Shown here piece by piece: positions 1 through 6,508 of a stretch of DNA of 9,490 bases. The position numbers and the translations under genes were made by a program. This DNA comes from Microbacteriaceae bacterium (GTDB lineage Bacteria; Actinomycetota; Actinomycetes; Actinomycetales; Microbacteriaceae): positions 1-9,490 of the forward strand of contig JAAZFP010000290.1 of NCBI GenBank assembly GCA_012511645.1, given 5' to 3'. Below the pieces are notes generated by a model. That model worked only from the letters and a program-made list of their open reading frames with translations, was not told the origin of the DNA and searched no databases. Position 1 is the first letter of the stretch. The number at the start of each line of letters is the position of its first letter.

Positions 1-177
1 CTGCTCATCACGCGACCCCACACCAACCCAAAAACCGACCGTCGCGCTGCGCGCACCCGGCATGTATTCGGTGAGCACACGAAGCCCGCTCGGATGCACG
101 GTTCGGCTCATGAGCGCGCCACCAAGATCCTGGGTCAGGTCGGGTTCGTTGAGGGGAAAGAGAATGGCGTCTGGCAC
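1..177 (-). CDS. M16-family zinc metallopeptidase, N-terminal 59 residues (partial)
   Basis: The gene reads leftward and is cut by the window edge, so only residues 1-59 are visible. From GTG at 177 the frame is open to position 1. It contains SRTVHPSGLRVLTEYMPG followed by SATVGFWVGVGSRDEQ, the hallmark start of M16 (insulinase/mitochondrial-processing-peptidase type) proteins. In these, this strand and the 'GSRDE' segment precede the HxxEH zinc site, which would lie outside the window. The start at 177 gives an N-terminal tail resembling actinobacterial relatives. An internal ATG at codon 23 (position 111) is an alternative. Only AAAGGG, one base from the GTG, could act as a ribosome site, which is too close. 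A TANNNT hexamer ends 7 nt upstream, so a leaderless mRNA is likely. M16 genes commonly lie just downstream of pnp in actinobacteria, as here. The family call is firm; substrate is unknown. Confidence 0.85.
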   Translation of the reverse strand, partial: MPDAILFPLNEPDLTQDLGGALMSRTVHPSGLRVLTEYMPGARSATVGFWVGVGSRDEQ

Positions 178-184
178 GCCCTTT

Positions 185-190
185 ACCCTA
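185..190 (-). promoter_or_regulatory. Candidate -10 element (leaderless start of the M16 gene)
   Basis: Read on the minus strand, TAGGGT fits TANNNT and ends 7 nt before the GTG at 177. A transcript would therefore begin at or next to the start codon. No convincing -35 box is seen at 16-18 nt upstream; TTGAAC is present but only 12 nt away. It lies between the pnp terminator and the M16 gene, where an independent promoter would be expected. Confidence 0.35.
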
Positions 191-262
191 CGGACCCGGC
201 GGGTTCAATTCCGCACAGCTGCCCGGTCGCCGGAGCTCCTGCGCACACAACTGGCATAACAC

Positions 263-297
263 CACTGCCCCGAGAAGCAGCGCTCCCCGGGGCAGTG
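263..297 (-). terminator. Hairpin terminator downstream of pnp
   Basis: CACTGCCCCG at 263-272 pairs perfectly with CGGGGCAGTG at 288-297. On the minus-strand RNA the stem can continue inward for five more pairs (two of them G-U) to a 5-nt loop, about 15 pairs in all. It starts 14 nt beyond the pnp stop codon. The following minus-strand sequence (GTGTTATG) has only a poor T tract, as is common for actinobacterial terminators. It may also protect the pnp mRNA 3' end or only weaken read-through into the M16 gene. Confidence 0.75.
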
Positions 298-311
298 TGT
301 GACACAGTCAG

Positions 312-2573
312 TTACTCTGCAGCGACCTCAGCGGCCTCTGCTTCAGCACCCTCTGCAGCAGCTTCTTCGAGCACGGGCTCAAGCGAGAGCTTGCCACGGT
401 CGTCAACCTTCGTGATCTTCACGAGCAGTTTCTGACCGATCGACAGCACATCGTCAACCGAGTCGATGCGCTTGCCACCGGCGAGCTTGCGCACCTCGCT
501 GATGTGCAGCAGGCCATCCTTACCTGGAAGCAACGAGACGAACGCACCAAATGCGGCGTTCTTCACGACGGTCCCCAGGTACTGCTCGCCAACCTCAGGG
601 TTCTGTGGGTTCGCGATTGCGTTGACCTGTGCACGGGCAGCCTCGGCCGAGGGGCCATCGACTGCGCCGATGTAGACGGTACCGTCATCGTCGATCGAGA
701 TGTCGGCGCCAGTCTCATCCTGGATGCCGTTGATCGTCTTGCCCTTGGGCCCGATAAGCTCACCGATCTTGTCAACGGGGATGTTGACGGTGATCACGCG
801 AGGCGCGGTCGGGGCCATCTCGTCAGGGGTGTCGATTGCCTGGCCCATGACGCCGAGGATCGTCGTGCGAGCCTCCTTTGCCTGCTCCAGCGCGCCTGCG
901 AGCACGTCGCTCGGAATGCCGTCGAGCTTGGTGTCGAGCTGCAGCGCGGTCACGAACTCCGAAGTACCTGCAACCTTGAAGTCCATATCGCCGAGCGCAT
1001 CTTCTGCACCGAGAATGTCAGTGAGCGTCGCGTAGCGGGTCTCACCGTTCACTTCGTCGCTGACGAGGCCCATCGCGATACCGGCAACGGCAGCGCGCAG
1101 GGGCACACCAGCGTTGAGCAGCGCCAGCGTGGACGCGCAGACCGAGCCCATCGAGGTCGAGCCGTTCGAGCTCAGCGCCTCGCTGACCTGACGAATCGCG
1201 TAGGGGAATTCGTCACGTGCTGGCAGCACGGGCACGAGCGCACGCTCTGCGAGGAAGCCGTGGCCGATCTCGCGGCGCTTCGGGCTGCCCACACGGCCGG
1301 TTTCACCGGTCGAGTATGGCGGGAAGTTGTAGTGGTGCATGTAACGCTTGCTGGTAACGGGTGACAGCGAGTCAATCTGCTGCTCCATCTTCAGCATGTT
1401 CAGCGTAGTGACGCCCATGATCTGGGTCTCGCCGCGCTGGAAGATCGCCGAACCGTGCACGCGAGGAATCACCTGCACCTCTGCGTCAAGCGCACGCAGG
1501 TCACGCAGACCACGGCCGTCGATGCGAGCGCCGTCGGTCAAGATGCGTCCGCGAACAACCTTCTTGGTGACCGACTTGTAGGCAGCCGAGACCTGTGCGT
1601 CAGCCTCTGCGGGCAGCTCGCCTGCCGCAACCTTGGCCGCAACAGCCTCTTTGACGCTTGCCTTGAGGGCGTCGTCAGCGTCGCTGCGCTCGGTCTTGTC
1701 GGCAATCTGGTAGATCTCGGTGAGCTTCTGCTCGGCGAGCGCCTCAACCGCTGCGTACACCTCATCGGTGTAGGGCAGGAAGACTGGGTAGTCCTGCACC
1801 TCCTTCGCAGACTGCGCTGCGAGCTGCTCCTGCGCCTTGACGAGCTGGGTGAGGAACGGCTTTGCCGCTTCAAGGCCCTGAGCGACAACTGCCTCATCGG
1901 GCTTGGTGGCGCCGGCCTTGATGAGCTCCCAACTCACCTCGGTGGCCTCGGCCTCAACCATCATGATGGCAACGTCTTCTGAACCGTCAGCCTTTGTGAT
2001 GACGCGGCCAGCAACCATGAGGTCGAACACGGCGTCGTTCAGCTGCTCGACGGTCGGGAACGCAACCCACTGATCACCGATCAGCGCGAGGCGCACACCG
2101 GCAATCGGGCCCGAGAACGGCAGACCCGAAATCTGGGTCGATGCCGAAGCGGCGTTGATCGCGAGCGCATCGTAGAACTCGCCAGGGGCGATCGACAGCA
2201 CGGTCACGACAATCTGGACCTCGTTGCGCAGGCCATCAACGAATGATGGGCGCAGCGGGCGGTCGATCAGACGGCACACCAGGATCGCCTCGGTCGAGGG
2301 GCGACCCTCGCGACGGAAGAATGAGCCAGGGATCTTGCCGGCAGCGTATGAACGCTCTTCAACGTCAACGGTCAGTGGGAAAAAGTCGAAGTGATCCTTC
2401 GGCTGCTTTGATGCGCTCGTCGCGCTCAGCAGCATGGTTTCTTCGTCGAGGTATGCAGCAACGGCCCCCTGTGCCTGCTGCGCGAGACGACCGGTCTCGA
2501 AGCGGATGGTGCGAGTACCGAACTTGCCATTGTCAAGCACAGCCTCAGCGAATTTGATTTCAGGACCCTCCAC
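312..2573 (-). CDS. pnp: Polynucleotide phosphorylase (PNPase)
   Basis: A 3'-to-5' exoribonuclease that uses phosphate to release nucleoside diphosphates and can also add tails; it acts in cytoplasmic RNA turnover as a trimer. The 753-residue protein has the usual order and length. The first RNase PH domain covers about residues 10-150, with FFRREGRPS at 85-93. The helical domain is about 240-330. The second RNase PH domain is about 345-580, with YNFPPYSTGETGR near 415-427, SSNGSTSMGS at 468-477 and the metal-binding Asp cluster D525, D529 and D531. The KH domain holds GPKG at 608-611, and the S1 domain spans about 664-735. A short Ala/Glu-rich tail ends the protein. The GTG start at 2573 is fixed by AAGGAG at 2579-2584, 5 nt away. 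Actinobacterial copies are often annotated as guanosine pentaphosphate synthetase, a role I do not infer. rpsO, its frequent partner, is not adjacent; serA lies upstream. Confidence 0.98.
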   Translation of the reverse strand: MEGPEIKFAEAVLDNGKFGTRTIRFETGRLAQQAQGAVAAYLDEETMLLSATSASKQPKDHFDFFPLTVDVEERSYAAGKIPGSFFRREGRPSTEAILVCRLIDRPLRPSFVDGLRNEVQIVVTVLSIAPGEFYDALAINAASASTQISGLPFSGPIAGVRLALIGDQWVAFPTVEQLNDAVFDLMVAGRVITKADGSEDVAIMMVEAEATEVSWELIKAGATKPDEAVVAQGLEAAKPFLTQLVKAQEQLAAQSAKEVQDYPVFLPYTDEVYAAVEALAEQKLTEIYQIADKTERSDADDALKASVKEAVAAKVAAGELPAEADAQVSAAYKSVTKKVVRGRILTDGARIDGRGLRDLRALDAEVQVIPRVHGSAIFQRGETQIMGVTTLNMLKMEQQIDSLSPVTSKRYMHHYNFPPYSTGETGRVGSPKRREIGHGFLAERALVPVLPARDEFPYAIRQVSEALSSNGSTSMGSVCASTLALLNAGVPLRAAVAGIAMGLVSDEVNGETRYATLTDILGAEDALGDMDFKVAGTSEFVTALQLDTKLDGIPSDVLAGALEQAKEARTTILGVMGQAIDTPDEMAPTAPRVITVNIPVDKIGELIGPKGKTINGIQDETGADISIDDDGTVYIGAVDGPSAEAARAQVNAIANPQNPEVGEQYLGTVVKNAAFGAFVSLLPGKDGLLHISEVRKLAGGKRIDSVDDVLSIGQKLLVKITKVDDRGKLSLEPVLEEAAAEGAEAEAAEVAAE

Positions 2574-2578
2574 GGGTG

Positions 2579-2584
2579 CTCCTT
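2579..2584 (-). promoter_or_regulatory. Ribosome binding site deciding the pnp GTG start
   Basis: Read on the minus strand, AAGGAG lies 5 nt upstream of GTG at 2573. The conserved PNPase N-terminus begins right after this GTG, so the site supports it over any other start. Confidence 0.8.
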
Positions 2585-2596
2585 CGATTCAGAGAG

Positions 2597-2630
2597 CACG
2601 CGGAGGGCAGCCCGAAGCGCTGCGAACGTG
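2597..2630 (-). other. Stem-loop in the pnp leader
   Basis: GCAGC at 2607-2611 pairs with GCTGC at 2619-2623 around a 7-nt loop. An outer pair, CACG at 2597-2600 with CGTG at 2627-2630, is separated by an interior loop. It lies about 25 nt upstream of the pnp start. In Escherichia coli, a leader hairpin cut by RNase III is the basis of pnp autoregulation. This one is shorter, so a similar role is only a possibility. Confidence 0.3.
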
Positions 2631-2767
2631 ACGTTATCTCGGCCACGGATGCTGATGTTCAGTAGAAGATCACCGTGCACCGCGCATGGGAACCCACCAC
2701 CGAAGACCAGCCCGCCAACCGTCGTGCTCGGTTCTTCGTTGATTGCAGGCCACAAGCCTGCGCACTC

Positions 2768-2776
2768 AGGATACCA
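2768..2776 (-). promoter_or_regulatory. Candidate extended -10 promoter for pnp
   Basis: The minus strand reads TGGTATCCT, that is TG-N followed by TATCCT, an extended -10 pattern. Transcription would start near 2761 and give a leader of about 190 nt. No recognisable -35 box lies 17 nt upstream. It sits in the 274-nt gap between serA and pnp, which otherwise shows only the leader hairpin and no supported gene. Confidence 0.35.
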
Positions 2777-2847
2777 CTGCGCGTGCAGAAACGCCCGAGA
2801 CGCACCTGAAGTTCATATGCGCGTCACGGACGCAAGCCGCACTGTCG

Positions 2848-4440
2848 TCAGTCGACGACGATATCGATCGCGTGCAGCGTCTCAGCGCCAATCGCACGAC
2901 CGAGCTCGGCGACAAGCTCTGTCGAGACCGGGGCGTCAACCGATAACACTGACAGCGCCGTGCCACGCTTTGCGTCACGGGCAATCTGCAGACCTGCGAT
3001 ATTGACCCCCGAATCACCGAGCAGCCCGCCATACGCGGCAACAATGCCTGGGCGATCCTCGTAGCTAAACACCACGAGGTGCTCACTGATGGGCAGCTCA
3101 AGCTCGTAGCCGTTGATACCGACGATCTTCTCGATCTGTTTCGGGCCGGTGAGCGTACCAGAAACCGATACCTGCGCGCCCTCAGCAGTGGTACCGCGCA
3201 GCGTGATCACATTGCGGTAGCTCTCTGACTTTGCGTCAGCGCTGAAGCGCACCTCAACCCCGCGCTGTTCTGCAAACAACGGAGCATTCACATATGACAC
3301 CGGATCGCTCACAATCTGCGAGAAGAAGCCCTTGAGTGCGGCGAGGCGCAGCACCTCAACGTTGTGCTCGCTCAACTCGCCGTGCACCTCGATGTCAAGC
3401 AGGGTGACCGGACCATCGGTAAGGCCAGCGAAAATCTGACCGAGCTTCTCGGTGAGCGGCAGCCCCGGCTTCACATACTCGTTGATGGTGCCACCAGCGA
3501 CGTTGACCGCGTCGGGGACAAGCTCGCCGGCGAGCGCGAGCCGCACCGACTTTGCCACCGACACGCCAGCCTTTTCTTGCGCTTCATCGGTCGATGCACC
3601 AAGGTGCGGGGTCACGTTGACCTTCGGGTGACCGGTCAGCGCCGTGTTCGTGGGTGGCTCTTGCAGGAACACGTCAAGTGCGGCACCCGCAATTTCGCCC
3701 GCATCGAGTGCTGCGAGCAGGGCGTCTTCGTCAATCAGACCGCCGCGGGCAACGTTCACCACATATGCGCTCGGCTTCATCGCCTTCAGCTGCGCTTCGC
3801 CGATCATGCCCAATGTTTCTGGTGTGCGCGGCATGTGGATCGTCAGGAAATCTGCCCGCTCGACCAGCTCATCGAGTTCGACCAGCTCTGCCCCAATCTG
3901 CGCGGCACGAGCAGCCGTGATGTAGGGGTCATATGCGATGAGTTCAACACCAAAGCCACGCAACCGCTCTGCAACAAGCGCGCCGATGCGGCCAAGACCG
4001 ATGATGCCAATGGTCTTTTCGAACAGTTCGGTACCGGTGAACGACGAGCGCTTCCACTGCCCCTCACTCAGCGACCCATGGGCCCGGGGAAGGTGGCGGG
4101 CAAGACCGAGAATGTGAGACACCGTCAACTCTGCGGCGCTGATGATGTTCGACGTGGGAGCGTTCACGACCATGACACCGGCCTGCGTGGCTGCCTTCAT
4201 GTCGACGTTGTCGAGACCCACGCCTGCACGCGCAATGACCTTCAGCTTCGGGGCCCACGACAGCGCCTCGGCGTCAACCTGCGTCGCGGAGCGAATCAGG
4301 ATCGCGTCGGCATCGGCAATCGCCTCGCGCAGCGCCGAGCGATCGGCGCCGTCAGCATGCCTGACATCGAAATCGGGCCCCAGGGCCGCGATCGTGGCGG
4401 GTGAAAGTTCTTCAGCGATCAACACGACCGGCGCAGGCAT
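2848..4440 (-). CDS. serA: D-3-phosphoglycerate dehydrogenase (type I, with ACT domain)
   Basis: Catalyses NAD-dependent oxidation of 3-phosphoglycerate to 3-phosphohydroxypyruvate, the first step of serine synthesis, in the cytoplasm. The 530 residues match the long four-domain form known from Mycobacterium tuberculosis. The substrate domain comes first (to about 100). The NAD domain has GLGRIG at 148-153 and the following acidic D171. Catalytic residues are R232 (in NVARGG), E261 (in QEPP) and H279 (in TPHLGAST). An intervening regulatory domain covers about 318-450, and a C-terminal ACT domain about 455-530. Y460, D462 and N480 sit where the mycobacterial enzyme binds serine, so feedback inhibition by serine is expected. 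The ATG at 4440 is the only in-frame start near GGAGGA (4451-4456), with an unusually long spacing of about 10 nt. The next gene upstream ends at 4537, so serA may have its own promoter. Confidence 0.97.
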   Translation of the reverse strand: MPAPVVLIAEELSPATIAALGPDFDVRHADGADRSALREAIADADAILIRSATQVDAEALSWAPKLKVIARAGVGLDNVDMKAATQAGVMVVNAPTSNIISAAELTVSHILGLARHLPRAHGSLSEGQWKRSSFTGTELFEKTIGIIGLGRIGALVAERLRGFGVELIAYDPYITAARAAQIGAELVELDELVERADFLTIHMPRTPETLGMIGEAQLKAMKPSAYVVNVARGGLIDEDALLAALDAGEIAGAALDVFLQEPPTNTALTGHPKVNVTPHLGASTDEAQEKAGVSVAKSVRLALAGELVPDAVNVAGGTINEYVKPGLPLTEKLGQIFAGLTDGPVTLLDIEVHGELSEHNVEVLRLAALKGFFSQIVSDPVSYVNAPLFAEQRGVEVRFSADAKSESYRNVITLRGTTAEGAQVSVSGTLTGPKQIEKIVGINGYELELPISEHLVVFSYEDRPGIVAAYGGLLGDSGVNIAGLQIARDAKRGTALSVLSVDAPVSTELVAELGRAIGAETLHAIDIVVD

Positions 4441-4450
4441 GAGTGAATGG

Positions 4451-4456
4451 TCCTCC
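4451..4456 (-). promoter_or_regulatory. Ribosome binding site of serA, long spacing
   Basis: GGAGGA on the minus strand ends 10 nt before the ATG at 4440, more than the usual 5-8 nt. No start codon lies between them in the serA frame, so the ATG stands. Confidence 0.6.
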
Positions 4457-4472
4457 GTAGAAAGAACGAGTC

Positions 4473-4490
4473 GCGCTCGGTTTCGAGCAC
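4473..4490 (-). other. Hairpin in the serA leader (possible weak terminator)
   Basis: Positions 4473-4479 pair with 4484-4490 around a 4-nt loop, seven pairs including one G-U. On the minus strand a T-rich run (TTCTTTCT) follows a few bases later. It could end transcription from the upstream membrane-protein pair, or form the 5' end of the serA mRNA if transcription starts near 4490. Confidence 0.35.
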
Positions 4491-4496
4491 CAGTCC

Positions 4497-4502
4497 AGTC
4501 TA
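4497..4502 (-). promoter_or_regulatory. Candidate -10 element for serA
   Basis: TAGACT on the minus strand fits TANNNT and would start transcription near 4490, giving a leader of about 50 nt. The -35 region is poor, so this is weak evidence. Confidence 0.25.
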
Positions 4503-4536
4503 CTACCGCAGGTACGCCTCACCTTCGCAGGCCTCA

Positions 4537-4860
4537 TCAGGCAAAGAAAATGGTCGAGACCTCTTCGTAGAGCAGAAACTCAAGTCGCAGCGCGGCAGCT
4601 GCCGCAACCGCGGTCAGTAGCGCAAACACTCGCACCATTGCCCCTCGCGAACGCGTCGCCCAGAGCGCGATTGCGACGGCCAGCACGGGAAGCACCACCC
4701 ACGCCCACAGCACGATCCAGCCAATCGGGGTGACCGACAACCCAGCGCTCGCCCCCATCGCGGGGAACATGGTGAGCGTGCCCACGGCTGAGGCCACCTG
4801 ATACGCAGCTAACACCGCAAGCACGAGATAGGCCGCCCAGGTCACGATCCTCGTCGCCAT
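4537..4860 (-). CDS. Small three-helix membrane protein of unknown function
   Basis: I do not recognise the family. The 107-residue product has hydrophobic segments at about 5-26, 46-67 and 77-97, a basic stretch (ATRSRG) between helices two and three, and a short acidic-aromatic end. Start choice: ATG at 4860 has GGGAGG (4867-4872) 6 nt upstream. The frame is open to an ATG at 5022, but that part has no hydrophobic or conserved look and lies over the upstream gene. The stop of the upstream gene and this ATG share one base (TGATG), so translation is probably coupled and the two products may act together in the membrane. No catalytic motif is visible. Confidence 0.8.
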   Translation of the reverse strand: MATRIVTWAAYLVLAVLAAYQVASAVGTLTMFPAMGASAGLSVTPIGWIVLWAWVVLPVLAVAIALWATRSRGAMVRVFALLTAVAAAAALRLEFLLYEEVSTIFFA

Positions 4861-5378
4861 CACTGACCTCCCGTATAGACGCCGGGCAAAATGAGCAGTG
4901 GCAGCGGCACGAGCACCACGAGTCCAATGATTAGCCACAGTACGATGCGCGAGAACTTCATTTCGCGAAGTTGCAGCAGCAGCGTGAAGAGCCATGCCGC
5001 GGGGGCGATCGGTGCGATCCACACGATCGCTACCTCAAGTACCGATCCAATCGAGCCGCTCGATTCGGCGAAGACCGCGCTGCGACTCGCGTAGGCGCTC
5101 GCCCAGCTGAACCACACCACGGTGTAGAGCAGGTAGACACCGCCAATGATGCCGAGCAACACCATTGCGGCATTGGAGAGTTGCCTGGTCGCACCATCAC
5201 TCTCGTCAGTACTTTCGGTTGCGTCACCCTCAGCGATGTCGCCCGGATCGGTGTGGTCGATCGCCTCCGTGACATCGAGCTGGGTCAGCGCCTCGGGTTC
5301 AGGGGTGGCCTCACCCTCGACGGTCCAGCCGCTCGCGAGCGAACTCTCGCGAGCCGATCGGCCTGTGTCTTTCACCAT
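4860..5378 (-). CDS. Membrane protein with acidic N-terminal region, unknown function
   Basis: Family not recognised. From ATG at 5378 the product is 172 residues. A soluble, acidic, Thr/Glu/Asp-rich N-terminal part (about 20-65) is followed by three hydrophobic segments at about 70-92, 113-136 and 143-166. No signal peptide, Cys pair or enzymatic motif is seen. The open frame extends upstream to 5663, but that part lies over the divergent gene on the other strand and is rejected. No Shine-Dalgarno sequence precedes the ATG. Instead a TANNNT hexamer ends 7 nt before it, pointing to a leaderless mRNA. A GTG is the second codon and could serve instead. It is the first gene of a two-gene unit and overlaps the next by one base. 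Its stop region carries the next gene's ribosome site. Confidence 0.75.
   Translation of the reverse strand: MVKDTGRSARESSLASGWTVEGEATPEPEALTQLDVTEAIDHTDPGDIAEGDATESTDESDGATRQLSNAAMVLLGIIGGVYLLYTVVWFSWASAYASRSAVFAESSGSIGSVLEVAIVWIAPIAPAAWLFTLLLQLREMKFSRIVLWLIIGLVVLVPLPLLILPGVYTGGQ
4867..4872 (-). promoter_or_regulatory. Ribosome binding site inside the upstream gene, for the 107-residue protein
   Basis: GGGAGG on the minus strand lies 6 nt before the ATG at 4860, within the last codons of the preceding gene. It selects the short start over the longer open frame and suits translational coupling through TGATG. Confidence 0.8.
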
Positions 5379-5385
5379 GGCTGCA

Positions 5386-5391
5386 AGCCTA
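5386..5391 (-). promoter_or_regulatory. Candidate -10 element of a leaderless transcript
   Basis: TAGGCT on the minus strand (within AAGATAGGCT) ends 7 nt before the ATG at 5378, so transcription would begin at about the start codon. No Shine-Dalgarno sequence is present. The spacing equals that of the candidate element before the M16 gene. No clear -35 box. Confidence 0.45.
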
Positions 5392-5432
5392 TCTTTTGCT
5401 GGCTGAAAGAATTTTGCGATGCCTGCGCCGGG

Positions 5433-5438
5433 TACACT
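5433..5438 (+). promoter_or_regulatory. Candidate -10 element for the four-helix membrane protein gene
   Basis: TACACT is close to the TATAAT consensus. Transcription would start near 5445 and leave a leader of about 31 nt containing the ribosome site AAGGAG (5466-5471). The -35 region (AATTTT at 17 nt) is not consensus. The 97-nt divergent region holds this and the leftward candidate at 5386-5391, so their upstream elements would overlap. Confidence 0.45.
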
Positions 5439-5475
5439 GACGACGGGGTATTTGCTTGTTTCACGAAGGAGCACC

Positions 5476-6435
5476 ATGTCAGATGCGCACCAACCACAGA
5501 AGCGCACGACTTCGGCTGACACCCAGGCAACCACAAAGGATGCAACGGCACCCGGCTCGGCTGGATGGAAGCCGACTGCCGAGTCAAAGGCAAAAGCGAC
5601 CCGGCTGCGCATTTTCGCGCTGATTTCCTGGGCCATCGCGATTGTGCTCGAGGCAGTTGCCATCTTCTGGCTGCTGCGTCAGCGCGAATGGGTCGGCGAA
5701 GACGGAGTGCTCGTTCGCGATCCAGACACCGGATTGCTCGAAACCCAAAACGCTGTCGCCCAGTTCCCGCAGTGGGCATTCATTACGCTGATCGTGTTCC
5801 TCGTTGTCATCGCTGCGCTCGCCATCACGGGCTCGATGCTCTGGAAGAAAGCAAATCGCCTCGACCCCGCTCGCAAGGCCGACAAGTTCCGGTTCTTCGT
5901 GCAGAACCAGCTCGGCGCAATCATCTCGATCATCGCGTTCTTGCCACTGATCATCCTGATCTTCCTCAATAAGGACATGGACAAGGGGCAGAAAACCACT
6001 GCTGGCATCATCGGCATTGTGCTCGCAGTGGCGAGCGTGGCACTCGGCGTCGACTACAACCCGCCGTCGGTCGAACAGTACACAGCTGACCAGTCGACTG
6101 TCATTCAGCTGCTTGGCTCAGACCATGTCTTCTGGGTTGACGGCGGCGCGGTCTACCACGTGTGTGAAGACGTTTCAGATATTCAGACCGGCAGTGACAT
6201 TCAGAGCGGCACCACCGCCGAAGCGATTGCGGCCGGCAAGCAGCGTCTCACGTTGAAGTTTGCATCTGAGCTGCGCAGCTGCGGGCTCAATGTGCCTGAG
6301 AACGCCGACGATATCGCCGACGCCCTCCGCGAGATTCAGGCGGGCAACACAGACACACTGCTTCCCGCACCGGTCTGGGCGAGCCCTGCCGATGCCCCGA
6401 TCGAAATCGAAGAGGCCGCTCCAGCGGCAGCCTAA
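5476..6435 (+). CDS. Four-helix membrane protein with C-terminal YH/Cys-motif domain
   Basis: Unknown function, 319 residues. ATG at 5476 is set by AAGGAG (5466-5471), 4 nt upstream; the open frame back to 5419 has no ribosome site. A polar Thr/Ala/Lys-rich N-terminus (1-42) is followed by hydrophobic segments at about 45-67, 99-120, 146-164 and 174-192, then a soluble C-terminal domain (195-319). That domain has VFWVDGGAVYHVC near 218-230, then SGTTAEAIAAGK at 244-255 and Cys269. From memory, many actinobacterial proteins carry a similar W-x-G-x-YH-x-Cys, GT-x-x-EA, Leu-Cys-x-x-Cys domain, probably metal-binding or disulfide-bonded. Here the final Cys pair is replaced, leaving only Cys230 and Cys269. 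The tail is Ala/Pro/Glu-rich. The gene is divergent from the small membrane-protein pair and convergent with the SPFH operon. A structural or envelope role is an inference. Confidence 0.85.
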   Translation: MSDAHQPQKRTTSADTQATTKDATAPGSAGWKPTAESKAKATRLRIFALISWAIAIVLEAVAIFWLLRQREWVGEDGVLVRDPDTGLLETQNAVAQFPQWAFITLIVFLVVIAALAITGSMLWKKANRLDPARKADKFRFFVQNQLGAIISIIAFLPLIILIFLNKDMDKGQKTTAGIIGIVLAVASVALGVDYNPPSVEQYTADQSTVIQLLGSDHVFWVDGGAVYHVCEDVSDIQTGSDIQSGTTAEAIAAGKQRLTLKFASELRSCGLNVPENADDIADALREIQAGNTDTLLPAPVWASPADAPIEIEEAAPAAA

Positions 6436-6445
6436 CGGCGGCAGA

Positions 6446-6504
6446 GACAGAAGCGTAGCGCCGCACGCGGAAGACACTTCCGGATGCGGCGCTACGCTTC
6501 TGTC
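6446..6504. terminator. Long bidirectional hairpin terminator between convergent genes
   Basis: Positions 6446-6465 pair perfectly with 6485-6504, twenty base pairs. Inside, after a 2x2 mismatch, CGGAAG (6468-6473) pairs with CTTCCG (6477-6482) around ACA. It starts 10 nt after the plus-strand stop (6435) and ends 4 nt before the minus-strand stop (6509), filling the gap between the convergent genes. Neither side has a T run, as in many actinobacterial terminators. The length and symmetry would also fit a dispersed genomic palindromic repeat. Confidence 0.85.
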
Positions 6505-6508
6505 GCCC

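Noticed and set aside
199..216. A T-arm-like GGGTTCAATTCC sequence suggesting a tRNA
   Set aside because: The stem is only four pairs and no acceptor, D or anticodon arm can be built around it.
504..1364. A 286-codon plus-strand open frame across pnp
   Set aside because: It is antisense to a strongly conserved gene, has no ribosome site or recognisable domain, and arises from the GC-rich codon pattern of pnp.
2426..2755. A minus-strand 109-codon frame covering the pnp leader
   Set aside because: It overlaps the pnp start in another frame, has no ribosome site and shows no domain.
3364..4404. A 346-codon plus-strand open frame across serA
   Set aside because: Same reason: it mirrors the serA coding frame, with Arg/Cys/His-rich composition unlike a real protein.
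4861..5022. A longer start for the 107-residue membrane protein
   Set aside because: The extension lies over the preceding gene and is not hydrophobic. The ribosome site at 4867-4872 points to 4860.
5379..5663. A longer start for the 172-residue membrane protein
   Set aside because: It would overlap the divergent plus-strand gene and its promoter.
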